64,000 nt of DNA from positions 9,600,501 through 9,664,500 of the forward strand of contig NC_088787.1 in assembly GCF_949628265.1 (NCBI RefSeq). Reading direction: 5' to 3'. Both the position numbers and the translations under genes were made by a program. This stretch comes from Cloeon dipterum (lineage: Eukaryota > Arthropoda > Insecta > Ephemeroptera > Baetidae). Position 1 is the stretch's first letter; every line of letters starts with the position of its first letter. Under the pieces are notes generated by a model. That model was given only the letters and a program-made list of their open reading frames with translations, was not told where the DNA came from and did no database searches. Positions 38,662-51,478 of the stretch are shown here, in pieces.

Positions 38662-41600
38662 ATGTCGGGGGTGGTGTCGAAAATGTGGGACGACGCCCTG
38701 CTCAAGTACAACGTGCCCCGCGAGACGGTGGGCCGCGCCGTGGCCGTGGCCGCCGTGGCCGCCTACGCGGCCAAGTTGTCGGTGCCGCGCGTGCGGCGCT
38801 GGCTGCAGAGCGGCGACGAAAACGGCCAGCCCGGTGCCGACAACAACAACCTGCCGCCCATCAAGAAGCGCAGGAGCCAGGTCGACATCAAGCGGCTGCA
38901 CCGCGTCAACAAGGAGTTCCTCCTCCAGGTGAACGAACGAACGAACGCTCCGCTTTTTCCTCATTCTTGTCAGCTGTTCTGCTCCACCGGCACCGAATTT
39001 TTCCATTCGGACGGGCGACCAGCAGCGCGGCAGTAAAATAATAAATTATTGAGATAATTGAAGATGACGACGCTGGGGTCGGAATTGAGAAGTGCTGTTA
39101 AAAATTGGTTGAGTTATGTCATCGCGTTTATAGTGACAGATATTTGTAGAGTGGCTAGTTTTTCGTGAAATATTGGAAAAACAAACGTGCAAAAGTAGTA
39201 TGGCAGATTTCCGTAATGCCCTCTTTGAAAATTTAAAATTCTTTAATTTTTTTCGTTTGGCCATCTTCTGGAAATTTTCCCGCACCTCATTTTATATTAG
39301 AACTTAAATTTCACCACAAAATGCAAAATTCACCTTTATTTTATTTGTTTAATCAAGGTCACAGACAAATTACATTTTTTTTTAAATGGCTGTTAAGATA
39401 TTTTCCTCATTCAATTGGATCTTGATGCTACAAAGTTTTTAAAAATTTCATATAACAATTTTTAAATTTAATTTGTCCAGAGTGTCGTTCAAATTTCAGT
39501 TAAAATTTGCTTTAAAATTAGGATGCTAATCAAGTGGTGAGCGTTTTCTCCCTTTTGAAAATCTAGATTTTTAAACTAATAGGAAAATAAATTCACAGTT
39601 CGATCAATTGAAACGAGGGAAATCAGTATGAACCTTCAAAATTTTTTTAGATCGTGCAAATTGTTAAATTAAAATTTTTATCTCATCTCATATTTTCATG
39701 GGCGCTGTCACCCTACTGAAAAATCCCAATTTAATTCAATTTTTGAAAGAATTCCCTGCCTAACCGAAATTATAAATAAAAAAAAATTGTGAACCATAAG
39801 AAAAAATAGTTAGAATTAAATTTTATGGCCATTATCTTTCTATTTTATTTTATTTTTAAATTAAACTAATAAGAAGTTTATTTAAATTTTGCATTAATTT
39901 GTCAATTCGGTTGGAAGACAGGAATTTAGATTGGAATTAATTCTTCTAGAGAATTCTGTCAATTTCTCTAGTACACGTGATTGTTATGCAACGCACGAAT
40001 TCTATCAATAAACCTTCTCTCTCACACACACTCCTTGCGGCTGCTTCAAAATTGTCAAGGGGGAAAAGGCTTGAATTTCCGCTTGATAAGAGCAATCGTG
40101 ATAAAACGAAGGCGTGTGACAGATACACGTTTACCAGAAAATATTGCAAGCCACGAGCTCACTCAATAAAATGATAATTGAGTTTTAGTACTGGCTGCCT
40201 GGTTGGCTGCGTGTATGCGTAAAGAGGGCGAAACAATTTACACGTCGCATTTGCCTACTTTCAATATCGAATGCATAATTACAGCGCTCTCAACAATTGT
40301 ATTATGAATCGGTCCGTGATGCTGGTCAACGGCACTTTTTGCAATTACCCTTTGCGCTGCAACAACTGCGCTCGGTGCCGCAACGAGCCGAGTTGCTCTC
40401 GCGGCACCACGTGGTGCACGCCGTGCCATTTAATCCCTCCCGACTCACATATGTATATACACACACACACACACACACACTCACACTCGCACTCGTCGGT
40501 GGCATGGAATCACGAGAGTGGCGTCGAGAGGAAGTCGGATAAGTGTCGCCTTCTCGCAGTGCCGCAACATACTGCTCGACTCTAACGCTTTAAAATTAGA
40601 CACGTCTCGTACCATCACGCTGAACTCAAAACCGGATCAACTGGAAACAACTTTGATTTTAATTTCTAACTCTTCCAAGAGGGAAATTGATTTTCAAATT
40701 ATTTCACTCTCGAATTAAGTAGAAAATTTTATTTTCAAAAAGAGAGGAAATTTAAGACAAATATTTACCCAAGAGAGCTTTCAAAATTGCCTCCAAGTCT
40801 GTTAAAAAAAATCAAATCGATTTTAAATTGTGTAGTTCACTTTGGCTGTGAATTTTAAACGGTTAAAAATTTTCTGGGCCTCAAACAGTCATTGGACTCA
40901 CTAATGAGCATGAATTTTAAAACCCATTTAAACTACAATTCTAGTTGTTTAGAATTTAGGACCTTCTGAAAGCACTAAAACCTTCTAAACACAGTTTAAA
41001 TTGGCTAGAAAACAAATTGTCATGAGCATAGTTTCCAATTATTAAAATTTAGAGAGGAAAAGTCAGTTTAGTAACAAATTTTTAAGTTAGCAGTTAATTT
41101 ATTATTAAATTTTTGTGTCCTGTAAAAATGTAATTTCTGCGTCTAATGCCTTTCTAATTAAATATAATTATTATCTGACCTCTTTAATTGGAGATGAAAA
41201 AACACAAGTTTAAATATTGTCAGGGCTTTCCAAAAACAAATTCCTAAAAGGTTTTAAAAATATACTGGATTGAGCAATTCATTTTTGCTTGTTGTTGGAA
41301 CTTTCTATGGTAAAAATCTGGTCATTTGTCAGTAAAATATGGCATTTAGTATCATAATAAATTTTTAATTTTTCAAACTAAATTTAAATTTACTCGAACT
41401 CAAAGAATAGTAATTAAAAATATCACAATTTGTTACCGTTTCATAAAAATATATTTACCTCTGTCTTAATATATTCTGCTAGCAATTGCGAAGTCTCTTA
41501 AAATAATTAAGAAACAAAATAGAAAAAAATCAATCAAATCCCAGTTAGTAAAAATTTTGCTATAAAAAATCAACTGAAAACCGGCTCTGCTTTGCTCAAA

Positions 41601-44600
41601 CACCCCGTCTAAAAATAGAGATTGTTGGGGCAATATTCCAATTTTCAGATACGAAAAAAATTATCAAAAGCTATATTTCAGTTAATTTTTTCATAAAAAT
41701 CCTAGTAAAATTAAAAAAAGAGGGAAACAGAAAATATTCTAAATATTTTAAATTTTCTACTTTTGCAAGAATCTCCCTTTCTACAACAGTTGTTTGGATC
41801 TCACATACATAGTTTACTTAACCTTTAAAACTTTATTCAAGCCGTTTCGCAGTTAACTCCTTTTGTTATGCAATGTTTATACAACCCAGAAAATTGCCTA
41901 GATTTCATGAATGGACACTCGCGCTGCGCACACAAATCAAAATTTAATCATGTGCAATTAATCCATGGACACCTTCAGATTACGTATTCGCACAGTCACT
42001 TTCGGTTTGTAGGTGAAAAGCGGCTGCGTTCCGAAGGTAAACACGCTTTTTTGTTCGCAATTCGGTTTTGAAACAATATTCGACTTTGTGAATCACGCGC
42101 ACTTGTCACTTTTTGAACACTAGTTCAAGGCTGAAGCGGGCGAAAGTGAGTTTCGGACCTTTGAACAACCGGTTGCTCCTCGCCAAAAAGTCCCGCTACG
42201 AACCAATTCGCAAATAATGTTGCTTTTTTACACCTGGTACAACGATAAATTGGCAATAAAATACTTTTCTCGAGGCTAAAACTCTAAAGTGACTATATTT
42301 TAACATTATATAAACAACTGCTTATTTTCAAAATTGGTAATTATTTTTTTAATTTATTTTTAGAAATAATTGTGTGGCTCAACATGAACCAAACTAATTA
42401 AATTCTATTTAATTTAACGATTGGAGAAAAACAGTTCAATTTTACAGCCCCAATTGTTAAATACTTATATGATCTAATTAATTTTGCCTTTTATCGTAAC
42501 ACGAGAAACGTGAGTTTTTTTCACTTGGAAGGCTTCGTCGTCGTCCCAACTCCCGACAAGACACGAATTTTTTCGCGGTTGACTGACTTTTTGTAACCCG
42601 CGTTCATGCAAATTGGTGAATTATGTCAGCGCACAAAAAACTGCTAATCTAAGCCGCAAATGCGTTGCATAACCTTGTCCTTGCCGAGCAGAGAGATTAG
42701 TAAAAAAAGGGTACGCGCACACACAAAAAATCACTCCGAGCGCTTCAAGCTTGATATTTGCAATCTTCTCTCTCTTTCCACACGTCAAGACATACATGTG
42801 TTGATTTAATGTTCATTGTCTCGATACAATCAAACAAAAAATCAGACGGTTTCCTCATGAAAAAAAGGACACCGAGATTTAAAATGATTTCCGTTCCAAA
42901 TTGATTGATTGAATGTTACAATAAAAAGTTGTTGATCGTTCTAATTCCACCTACGGTAATTTGTTCCTAATTTCCACTACTGTTGTTTTACGAGAAATAA
43001 ATGTGTGGTTGTTGTTATCTTTATCAACCACAGCAGCCGTGACTTTCGGCTGAAAAACGGCTCCTTTTATTTCCGTCTGTTATTGGTTGATATTAAAATT
43101 CGTGTAATTTTCCCCCGTTTTACTTCTGACCACAGCGAGGAAAAATACCGGCCAAACTGGAAAAAATATTTCAGTTCAACCCTTTGGCTTCGAAATTTTT
43201 CGTGGTAATTATTTTGCTGAAATCGCGTTTTTTCTGATTTGATTGCAGTTGGAGAAATTGCTTCGGGTGATGATACCGGGCGTGTGGAGCAAGGAAAGCG
43301 CTTTGCTGGGGGTGCACACCCTTTCTCTGGCGGCTAGAACCTTCCTCTCCATTTATGTTGCCGCGCTTGAAGGACACATCGTCAAACATATCGTCCGACG
43401 CGACGCCAGAAGCTTCATGCTCATGCTTCTCAGGTGAGAAAATCTCCAAAATAAATTACTTCTCACGTTTAGGGTTTTTATACAAGAACAGCAGTCAAAA
43501 ATTAAAAAAACTGATTTTTGGTCTGGATGTAATTTAAAATTTACTGAGCCACAAAATTTTGCTGCCATTTTAGCACCATCTGCTCTACAAAATAAATATC
43601 GATTTGTTTATTTTTATTTACTATATAAAAATATTTCTCTCGTCCTCAATGAAAGACCAAAGTTCGCTCTACTCATGCAGTTCGAACCGTATGTGCGCTG
43701 AAACGGTCGCTTGCTTATTTATGCCTGATGGTGAAGCAATCCCTTATCATTTCTCCAACAACAAACCGAGCCTTGTGTGTTTATTCATAATAAAAAACGG
43801 AGCTCATGTCGCGAGCAGCACGGAGCACGCCGCTACATGGTGCGAATAAATGTGCAAACGATTGACTTTTCCGCAATCGTCCTTGGCCAGAAAACTGCAA
43901 TGAAATGTAATTCCCTTTCGAATCGGGCGAGGAAAAATCTACTTCTCGTCTGTATTAAATTAACTTTTATCAAGAAAATGTTTAAAAGTTGAAAGAAGAG
44001 TAAAATATTGACGTATATAATTGTGGAAGTGAAATTAAATTTTAAAAAAGCCTGAGTACATCAGTGGTGAAGATAAATTTACTAAAATTCTGGCATATTT
44101 TTTTCCTAAAAAGGCAAAAATGCATCCATTATATATATGCAACAAAATTTAAAGCCGCCATAATTTTCCCACAAACAACTCCTTATTTGAACATAATAAT
44201 GTTATTGCTCTTGTTGCGGTGCGAGTGCAGTTTGCAACCTGACCGCAGGTACATAAAAAGCACAAATATAGCTGCAGCATCGCATGCCGAACGAAAATTT
44301 CGTGATTATCTCTCGGCAAGGTCAGTTGGCGATCGATCGATCTCTAGTGTTATCTCCGCGCTTGTCGTGATTGATAAGCGCAGCAATCACGGCACTTTGC
44401 CCCGCGTCACTGAACCCTTTGGCTCCTCAGGTGGTTCGCCGTGGCCATACCTGCCACCTTCATCAACAGCGCCATCAGGTTCCTCGAGTGCAAACTGGCG
44501 CTTGCCTTCCGATCTCGCCTCGTCGACCACGCATACGGACTTTACTTCAATGTGAGTACAAGGGCCCGAGTGTCAGGGTTAGACAAAAACGATTTACAAC

Positions 44601-47600
44601 TGACAACAGTGCTTTACAGTCTGTGGTTTTTTTCCCAGATATTTTAGAAGTAAAACCACTTCCTGCAATTATTGATTTGTTTTTATAAAAAGCATAAATA
44701 TGAAAATAAATTTTTTCAATTAGAAATTTACCTTGGAGAAACTTAATTATTCCTTTCTAATTATTTTTTATCACTCTCTGTGCTCTACTTTATTGGCGTC
44801 CTCATAATTTAAACTGCTTTTTGTCAGATTTTGTACTGCTGTACAACATACATATTTCAACTGCTTAAAGTTGCTGAGTTAAAAATTACTTTTCTGGCCA
44901 ATTTTTAAAGATTTATTGATTCCCACTGAACTTTTTTAATTTAATTTAAATAGAAAGTAAAATACAAATATTGTCTGATAAACCGGAAATTTCTTTCTAA
45001 TTTTTTTCTTTTTTCGAAATTAAAAACCGGACGGACAATTTCGCAAAACCTGCTTACAAGTTTCCAGGTGCTGATGGTTTGCGTTATTTTTGCACCTTCG
45101 CAGGACCAGACGTACTACCGCGTGTCTAACCTGGACGGCCGCGTGGAGAACGCCGACCACTGTCTGACCGACGACATCAGCGCCTTCACCTCCTCGGTGG
45201 CGCATCTCTACTCGCATATCACCAAACCCCTGTTCGACTGCGCCCTTGTCACCGTCGCCCTCGCCCAGTCCACGCACCAGATGGGCGCCAACGTTGTTCA
45301 AGGTATGTGTACTCTCGATTTATTTAGGTTAATTGTTGCCACCAAAAACCGTTAATTTTGATGCTCAAAAAATTTAAGAATGAAAATCACCTGAAATTTC
45401 CAAAATTCATTACGTTTTTAAATTTGTATGGCCTTCCTTGAACACATTTTCCTATTTTATGGTTGGCATAATTTATTTTGGGAATATTCTTAGCAGCGGG
45501 GTCCAGATTCGTGTGTCCTGTGGAGTATGGCGCGAAAAAACGGTCACGTGAAAATGTGCGAATAGAACCAAGTTTTCGTCAATATTGTGACATAATTTGC
45601 ATTACTTGTGCTAATTTTGTCTTTTGGATCGTAAAAACAAACTCTTGACACTCGTACGGCAACCCAAAGAGAGCCACATTCAGACGCCATCTTGGATCTG
45701 CGCAGTGGGAACCAATTTTCTCGCACAACTGGACCCCGCTGATTTTTAGAACAAAACTGCGATTTTAAATTTGTAATTCTCGGATTTCATCATGGTTTTT
45801 GTTTTAATTAAAAATAAGATAACCGATTTAACCGAACCATTTTCGAACCCTATCAGTTTTTATATTTCCAAGACCTAATATAACCGTCCTAAAAATCCAA
45901 AATTCATTTTGTAGGTCCGTTGTTGGCGTGCGCGGTGATCACGGTGACCGGCCACATCCTGAAGGCCGTGTCTCCGCACTTTGGCCAGCTGGTGTCCGAG
46001 GAGGCCAACAGAAAAGGCTACCTGCGCGCCATCCACTCGAGGGTGATCGCCAATGCCGAGGAAATCGCCTTCTACAACGGACAAAAGGTGGAACTGAACC
46101 ACCTGCGCCGGGCGTACAAGTCGCTCGTCTTCCAGATGAACAAAATCTTCCGGCAGCGTCTGTGGTATGTGATGCTCGAACAGTTCCTCATGAAGTACGT
46201 TTGGAGCGGCACCGGCCTCGTCATGGTTTCGCTGCCGATCCTCACAGGCGCACGTCAAGGTAAATAAATAAAACAGTAACTCCACTTATGTCGTGTGTGT
46301 GTTAGACTCACTCGATTGCGTCACGCCTCGACAAACAATTGGACATCCTCTCAGGAATAATAGACATTATTTCACCTTGTCGTTTCACCTTCAGAAAAGA
46401 AGCCAGTGTCGATTTTCAAATGCAAATTAAGGCGACTTTTTTTGTTAAATTTGTATGGCCTTTGATAAAAATTAGCAGTGGCCTTCCTTATTAGTTATAT
46501 TTTGTTTGAAAAAAAAATTTAAATTTCGCACATTCTCGTCAGGAAAATCAAAAAAATATTAAATTTAACTGATTTAGAAAATTCCACGTTATTTTAAAAA
46601 AATACATTTGAACTTGTTCATTTTTACAATCTGTATTTTTAATTTTTACTGATGACACTAAAACGGGTACAAGACAAGTACTTTGTGGAGCATAATATGA
46701 ATTTTAATTTAGGTTTTTAATTTATTTATAAGGATTTTATTAAATCTAAAAAAAATTGCTGAAATAATAGAAAAGTTTATTCCATAAATATGTTGAATAA
46801 ATTTAAAATTCAGCCTTGCATTATATATTCATGAATAAGATACAACAATCAATAAATTTTGCAAATATCCGGGACAGAAATTGGTCAAAATTGATTGGAA
46901 AATGTCAGCAAAAATTACTGTTAAAATCCAGTAATAGGGCTGCTTACTGTAATTATTTTTTGTGGATATAATTTTGACCAAATGACTGTGAAATGTTTTC
47001 CGGCAGAAGTAAATTTAGATTATTACTTACGAAAGGTGAAACAATTCCGCATTCACTAATAATATGTATTCACGCAACATATTCGCAGCCGGCACCGGCC
47101 ATGGCTCAAGTTCGAGCAGCGACAGCGTGAGCCAAAGGACTCAGTACTTCACCACGGCCAAGAATCTGCTTGTGTCTGGCGGTGACGCAGTTGAACGACT
47201 CATGTCCTCCTACAAGGTGAGAGCAAAACGCACTCCTTTTGGCCGCCAGCTCAACGCGTTCCCTATTGAGAGCGGCCTGTCCGCGACGGAATTGAACGCA
47301 ATCCGGGTTGTTGCGTATTGTCTTTTGTCCTCGGATTTAATTTGGAGACAAAATTGATTAAAATTGATTAAAATTGATCACCAAATGGTTATTGTCTGGA
47401 ATTTCTTGAGTAAAAAATGAATTTTTTTATTTAAGTCTGTACAAAAAAAATTAAAACAGATGAATTTAATCAATTTCTAATTTAAAATTTGGCTTACAGA
47501 GAAGTGGTTTAAAATAAAATTGTTAATGCGGATGCGGTATACCATCGCCTAAAAATAGAAAGTTTTGAAAATAAACGTTATCAATGAATTTTATTTCAAT

Positions 47601-50600
47601 AAAATAGAATGTAAAAATTCGAGGCCAAAATTTGTCACACAAAAGTCAATTTTACTATTATTTATTTATATTAAAAAATATATTTTTGTGATCATGATGA
47701 ATCCAGGAGATTTTTATTTAAATATAAATTAATATTTAATTTTAATATGGCTTGCAGGAAATAGTGGAGTTGGCTGGATACACGGCACGCGTGGCCGAAA
47801 TGCTGCAGGTGTTCGAGGAGGTGAGCCGCGGCGAGTACCAAAGGACGGCAGTGACCAACTCGAAGGGCGTCAACACGCAGAGCTGCCTGGTGCAATTCAA
47901 CTCGGAAGGCCAGCCGCTGATCAAGGGCCGCATCATCGAGAGCAAGGACGGCAGCATTCGGCTCGAGGAGGTGCCCATTGTCACGCCCAACTGCGACATC
48001 GTGGTCAGCAGCCTGTCCATCGCCGTCGAGCCCGGCACCCACCTGCTCATCACGGGCCCCAACGGCTGCGGAAAGTCCTCCTTGCTTCGCATCCTCAGCG
48101 GCCTCTGGCCCATCTACGCAGGTTTGTTTTGTTCAAGGCTAAATTAATTGTAATAATTGTCGTTGGGATAATTTTCTGAAAAACGGGATCGATTAAAAAA
48201 TTACTTTTTGACAAGGAGTTGGCTTTTAAAGGTTTACAATGACCATAGTATGAAATATTTAAACATATTTGACTCTGTACAAAGTAAAAAGCTTGATATA
48301 TCTGAAGCGAAAGAAATGAAAATTTAAATTTAAAAAATTTCCAGCCCCGAAGTTTAAAAAAGTACGTAATATCATTTCAGATTTGTTCCTGCCTTTTAAT
48401 TTTTTAGGAAATTATTGTCTTTGTTTGAAATATATAGCTATTGAATCCAAATTTGAATAAATTAATTGCCCTGGAGAAATTCAAATCAATTTAAAACTTC
48501 CATAAAGTTTTAATAAAAAATAAATTTCATTTTTACATTTTATTTTTCACTTTTCAATGCCTAAATTCAGTTAAAAAATGATATTGGAAAAAATTCTTAT
48601 CTTTGAAATTTTCTAATTTTCAGGAAAACTGATTCGGCCCGCCGTGTGCTCCATGTTCTACATCCCGCAGCGGCCGTACATGACGCTGGGCAACCTGCGC
48701 GACCAGGTCATCTATCCTGACACGGTGCAGGAGATGGCAGCCAAAGGAATTGCGGACACCGACCTGGAGAACATCCTGGCCGTGGTGCGTCTGCGACACA
48801 TTGTCACCCGCGAGGGAGGCTGGGACGTGGAAGCCGACTGGAAGGACGTGCTCTCCGGCGGCGAGAAACAGCGAATGGGCATGGCCAGGCTTTTCTACCA
48901 CAAGTACGTCTGATTTTACTTTATTATTTTGTTTTAAAAGAAATAATTTATTCCGTAAGAAAATTGTATAATAATATTTTTTAATATTTGCTTTAGATGA
49001 GCTCATAATATCACCCATCTAGTACATTGTGTTAATTACAAATCTGCAAGTTCTCCAGCAGTTTTATTCATATGCTTCCTGACAGTGATAATATAATAAT
49101 TCCAGGCCGCAATTTGCCCTACTGGACGAGTGCACCAGCGCCGTCAGCTTGGACGTCGAAGGTGCCATGTACCAAGCAGCCAAAGACGCAGGAATAACCC
49201 TGCTCACCATCACCCACAGACCATCACTATGGTAATTACAAAAATTAAATCAGCAATGTATTGATTGAGATGGTTTTTAATTGTTGTAGAAAAATCGTTT
49301 GGAGTTTAATTAGTTGTTTTTAATCAAAGTTTTCATTGTTGGACCATATCCAATTCTTCTTCTCTAACTATGTATAATTTTCGTTTTAAAGTGGAATGAT
49401 ACTGGGCAACAATTGAAAACTATTTAAATTGTTGGATGCCTTAAACAATGACCGATAAACAATTTGTTCAACAATTTTCAATAATAAAAAATGACCTTCC
49501 TACAATAAAAATTCAAATTTTGCCAATTTTCTCCAAAATTTACAGTGCTTGAACATATTTTCTTGGCATATTCCGATTCATCTCGTCGAGATCTGTCCAA
49601 CGGTGTATGCCACTTATTGGGGAAACTCTTGGTTTTGAAATTAAATCGGATTTCAAGTAAGGAGACAGCCATTACCATTTGAAAAGCACGGTAACTTTCC
49701 AGCCAATTTTCTCAAAAAATTACAGCGCTCCTTAGGTCAATTTAGGCTTTAACTGAATCCTAAGCGATGAGTTTATGCATTGGCAACAAGCATTTTCCCG
49801 GCTTTTCCAGTATCATTCCTCTTTAAGAAAAGAAAAGGCTAATTTTTGAGACTTTTTTGTTGCTTAAAATCTTGAAACGAAAATTGAGCTATTTTTTCAT
49901 CTTAATTCATATGAATTTTGTTAAACTTCACATGAAAAATGCGTGTTTGTGATTTTTAATACTTTATTATAAGCACAAAATATTAAACAAAAGAGTCAAA
50001 TTTTTTATTTTAACGATATGAGGATCCAAATTTTCTTCAGAGCTAAAATGAGAGCAAAATTCAGATTTCAAAGCATTTTTCTCTGCATTTTGGTTATTTA
50101 GCAGGGGTTTGTTCGAAATTATAGTATTTATAGGCTGTTTTGAGTTAGTTTAAAAAGACGCATCGCATTTTAAAATAATTCTATAATTTGTAAAGATGCG
50201 TTCACACTGCCGTCGGAGTTAACAAGGAAGCCTTTTTAAGATCGACGTTTCAGTTTGTGGAAAAAGCATTGAATTTGTAATATTTGTATGGCCTTTCCCA
50301 GTGTGAACCACCTAGTAGTGGAAATTTTCCGATTCAACGGTTTGAGTTTTTTGGAGATTTGAAGAAAATGTCCTAAAATTAATTTCAAAACACAGTTTAT
50401 GCTTCATTCAGTGTATGGACATTTTTCAATGATAAAAATCGATCAGTTTCGGTCAACTTTGATGCTCTAGAAAAATATTAAAAAATTTTCCACGAGAACT
50501 AGCGGTAAAAAAATAAAACTTAGGTTTCGAAGATAAAAGATAATCCTCGGAAGAAATATTTTTCAATGATCTAAAATTTTATTTCTACCTATCCGTGGTT

Positions 50601-50927
50601 TAATAAATCAAGGCTCAATCATAAAATTCACCGAAATGCTTCATTAATATTCTATCAAAAAAATTGAGTTGAACAGCGAAATTCCCTTGAATTGAAAACC
50701 AATAAAAATGATTGATGAGTAGCACAGTCAATATGAAAGATAACCGTCATCTAAATAAAAATACGATTTTAATTTGCAGGAAATTCCACTCGCACATCCT
50801 TCAATTCGACGGCGAGGGCGGCTGGAAGTTTGGTCCGCTGGAGCTGCACGAGTCGAGCCCGTCGCCGGCTCCTGTGTCAGAAACGCCGAGGATCATGCCC
50901 TACAGCAAAAAGGTCGGCACTGCCTAG
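38662..50927 (+). CDS. ABCD1: Peroxisomal ABC half-transporter, ABCD1/2 type
   Basis: Ten exons: 38662-38928, 43249-43433, 44431-44551, 45104-45302, 45915-46259, 47089-47216, 47758-48121, 48624-48903, 49106-49231, 50780-50927; 720 aa, close to the 740 or so of the family. Members import very-long-chain acyl-CoAs into peroxisomes as dimers. Visible motifs: a hydrophobic N-terminal segment and a leucine-rich stretch around 86-98 ([13 protein letters not shown]) where the Pex19 targeting site of the family lies; an EAA-like motif [10 protein letters not shown] (304-313); [12 protein letters not shown]; Walker [10 protein letters not shown] (515-523); signature LSGGEKQR (613-620); Walker B FALLDE (633-638); H-loop His667. 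All catalytic residues are present. Sequence favours ABCD1/2 over ABCD3 (PMP70); vertebrate ABCD1 and ABCD2 cannot be told apart here. Intron 1 is 4.3 kb. Confidence 0.96.
38929..43248 (+). other. ABCD intron 1
   Basis: 4.3-kb first intron with no recognisable exon. It holds a (AC)11 microsatellite at 40459-40480, a repeat-core relic at about 39535-39650 and GC-richer patches at 40300-40560 and 42530-42730. A long GC-poor stretch (40700-41850) looks empty. Confidence 0.7.
40459..40480. repeat. (AC)n microsatellite
   Basis: Eleven uninterrupted AC units in ABCD intron 1, preceded by TATAT. Confidence 0.95.
45494..45741 (-). mobile_element. hAT-like MITE, copy 3, in ABCD intron 4
   Basis: 248 bp with inverted termini CAGCGGGGTCCAG and CTGGACCCCGCTG, flanked by ATTCTTAG (45486-45493) and ATTTTTAG (45742-45749), an 8-bp duplication with one mismatch. 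It is inverted relative to copies 1 and 2 and lies within the intron between exons 4 and 5. Confidence 0.93.
49390..49822 (-). mobile_element. TTAA-flanked MITE, copy 4, in ABCD intron 9
   Basis: 433 bp between TTAA 49386-49389 and TTAA 49823-49826. The ends AGTGGAATGATACTGG and CCAGTATCATTCCTCT form near-perfect 16-bp inverted termini. It is in reverse orientation to copies 1-3 and best matches copy 3. Confidence 0.92.
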
Positions 50928-51380
50928 ACTGCGTGAGCGAGAAGACAAACGGACTAACAAGGAGTGCTTTCAGGAGGTTCTCGAGACAGCCGGCAGCAAA
51001 AATGTGCCTTCCGTGAACGGGGGAGTGACCGAGTTGGCTTCCTCAGCCTGAACTCCTCCCTCGGCGCTTCAGCCTTGTTCAAGCCAATCAAGTCTCTCTG
51101 TGATCTACGAGGGTCTCAAAAGTCTATTCATTGTACCTTTCATACTTTGAAACGCGCCTTTGACAGTAATAAGAAAAGTACAGAAACCAAACATGTGGGA
51201 TTTATATATAGAGTTACGCAAGAGTAAACTAGTTCAACGCCTGTCAATCAGATGACTGTGTGCAATGTTATTTATCAGCATGTGCCTATGGGTAGACAAA
51301 TTTTGTATTTTCTTAATATTTATATACGCGCTGCAGGAAGTGATTTCAGTGATAATGTGACAACACACAAGTTCTATTTG

Positions 51381-51386
51381 AATAAA
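51381..51386 (+). terminator. ABCD poly(A) signal AATAAA
   Basis: AATAAA about 455 bp after the ABCD stop, in AT-rich sequence 93 bp before the end of the convergent ICMT coding region. Confidence 0.6.
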
Positions 51387-51442
51387 AATATTTAGAAAAT
51401 TAATCGAAACCAGGTTTGATTGTGTTATTAGCCTCTCTTAAA

Positions 51443-51448
51443 TTTAAT
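51443..51448 (-). terminator. ICMT poly(A) signal ATTAAA (minus strand)
   Basis: TTTAAT on + (ATTAAA on -) lies 30 bp beyond the ICMT stop. It would give a very short 3' UTR, so the opposing transcripts would end within about 100 bp of each other. Confidence 0.45.
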
Positions 51449-51478
51449 ATCAGTCAACTGACAGAGAAATGCTGAGTT

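Noticed and set aside
38542..39006. 154-codon minus-strand frame over ABCD exon 1
   Set aside because: Shadow of the GC-rich coding exon on the opposite strand.
44064..44555. 163-codon plus-strand frame
   Set aside because: It runs through an intron into ABCD exon 3 in a different reading frame from the real exon.
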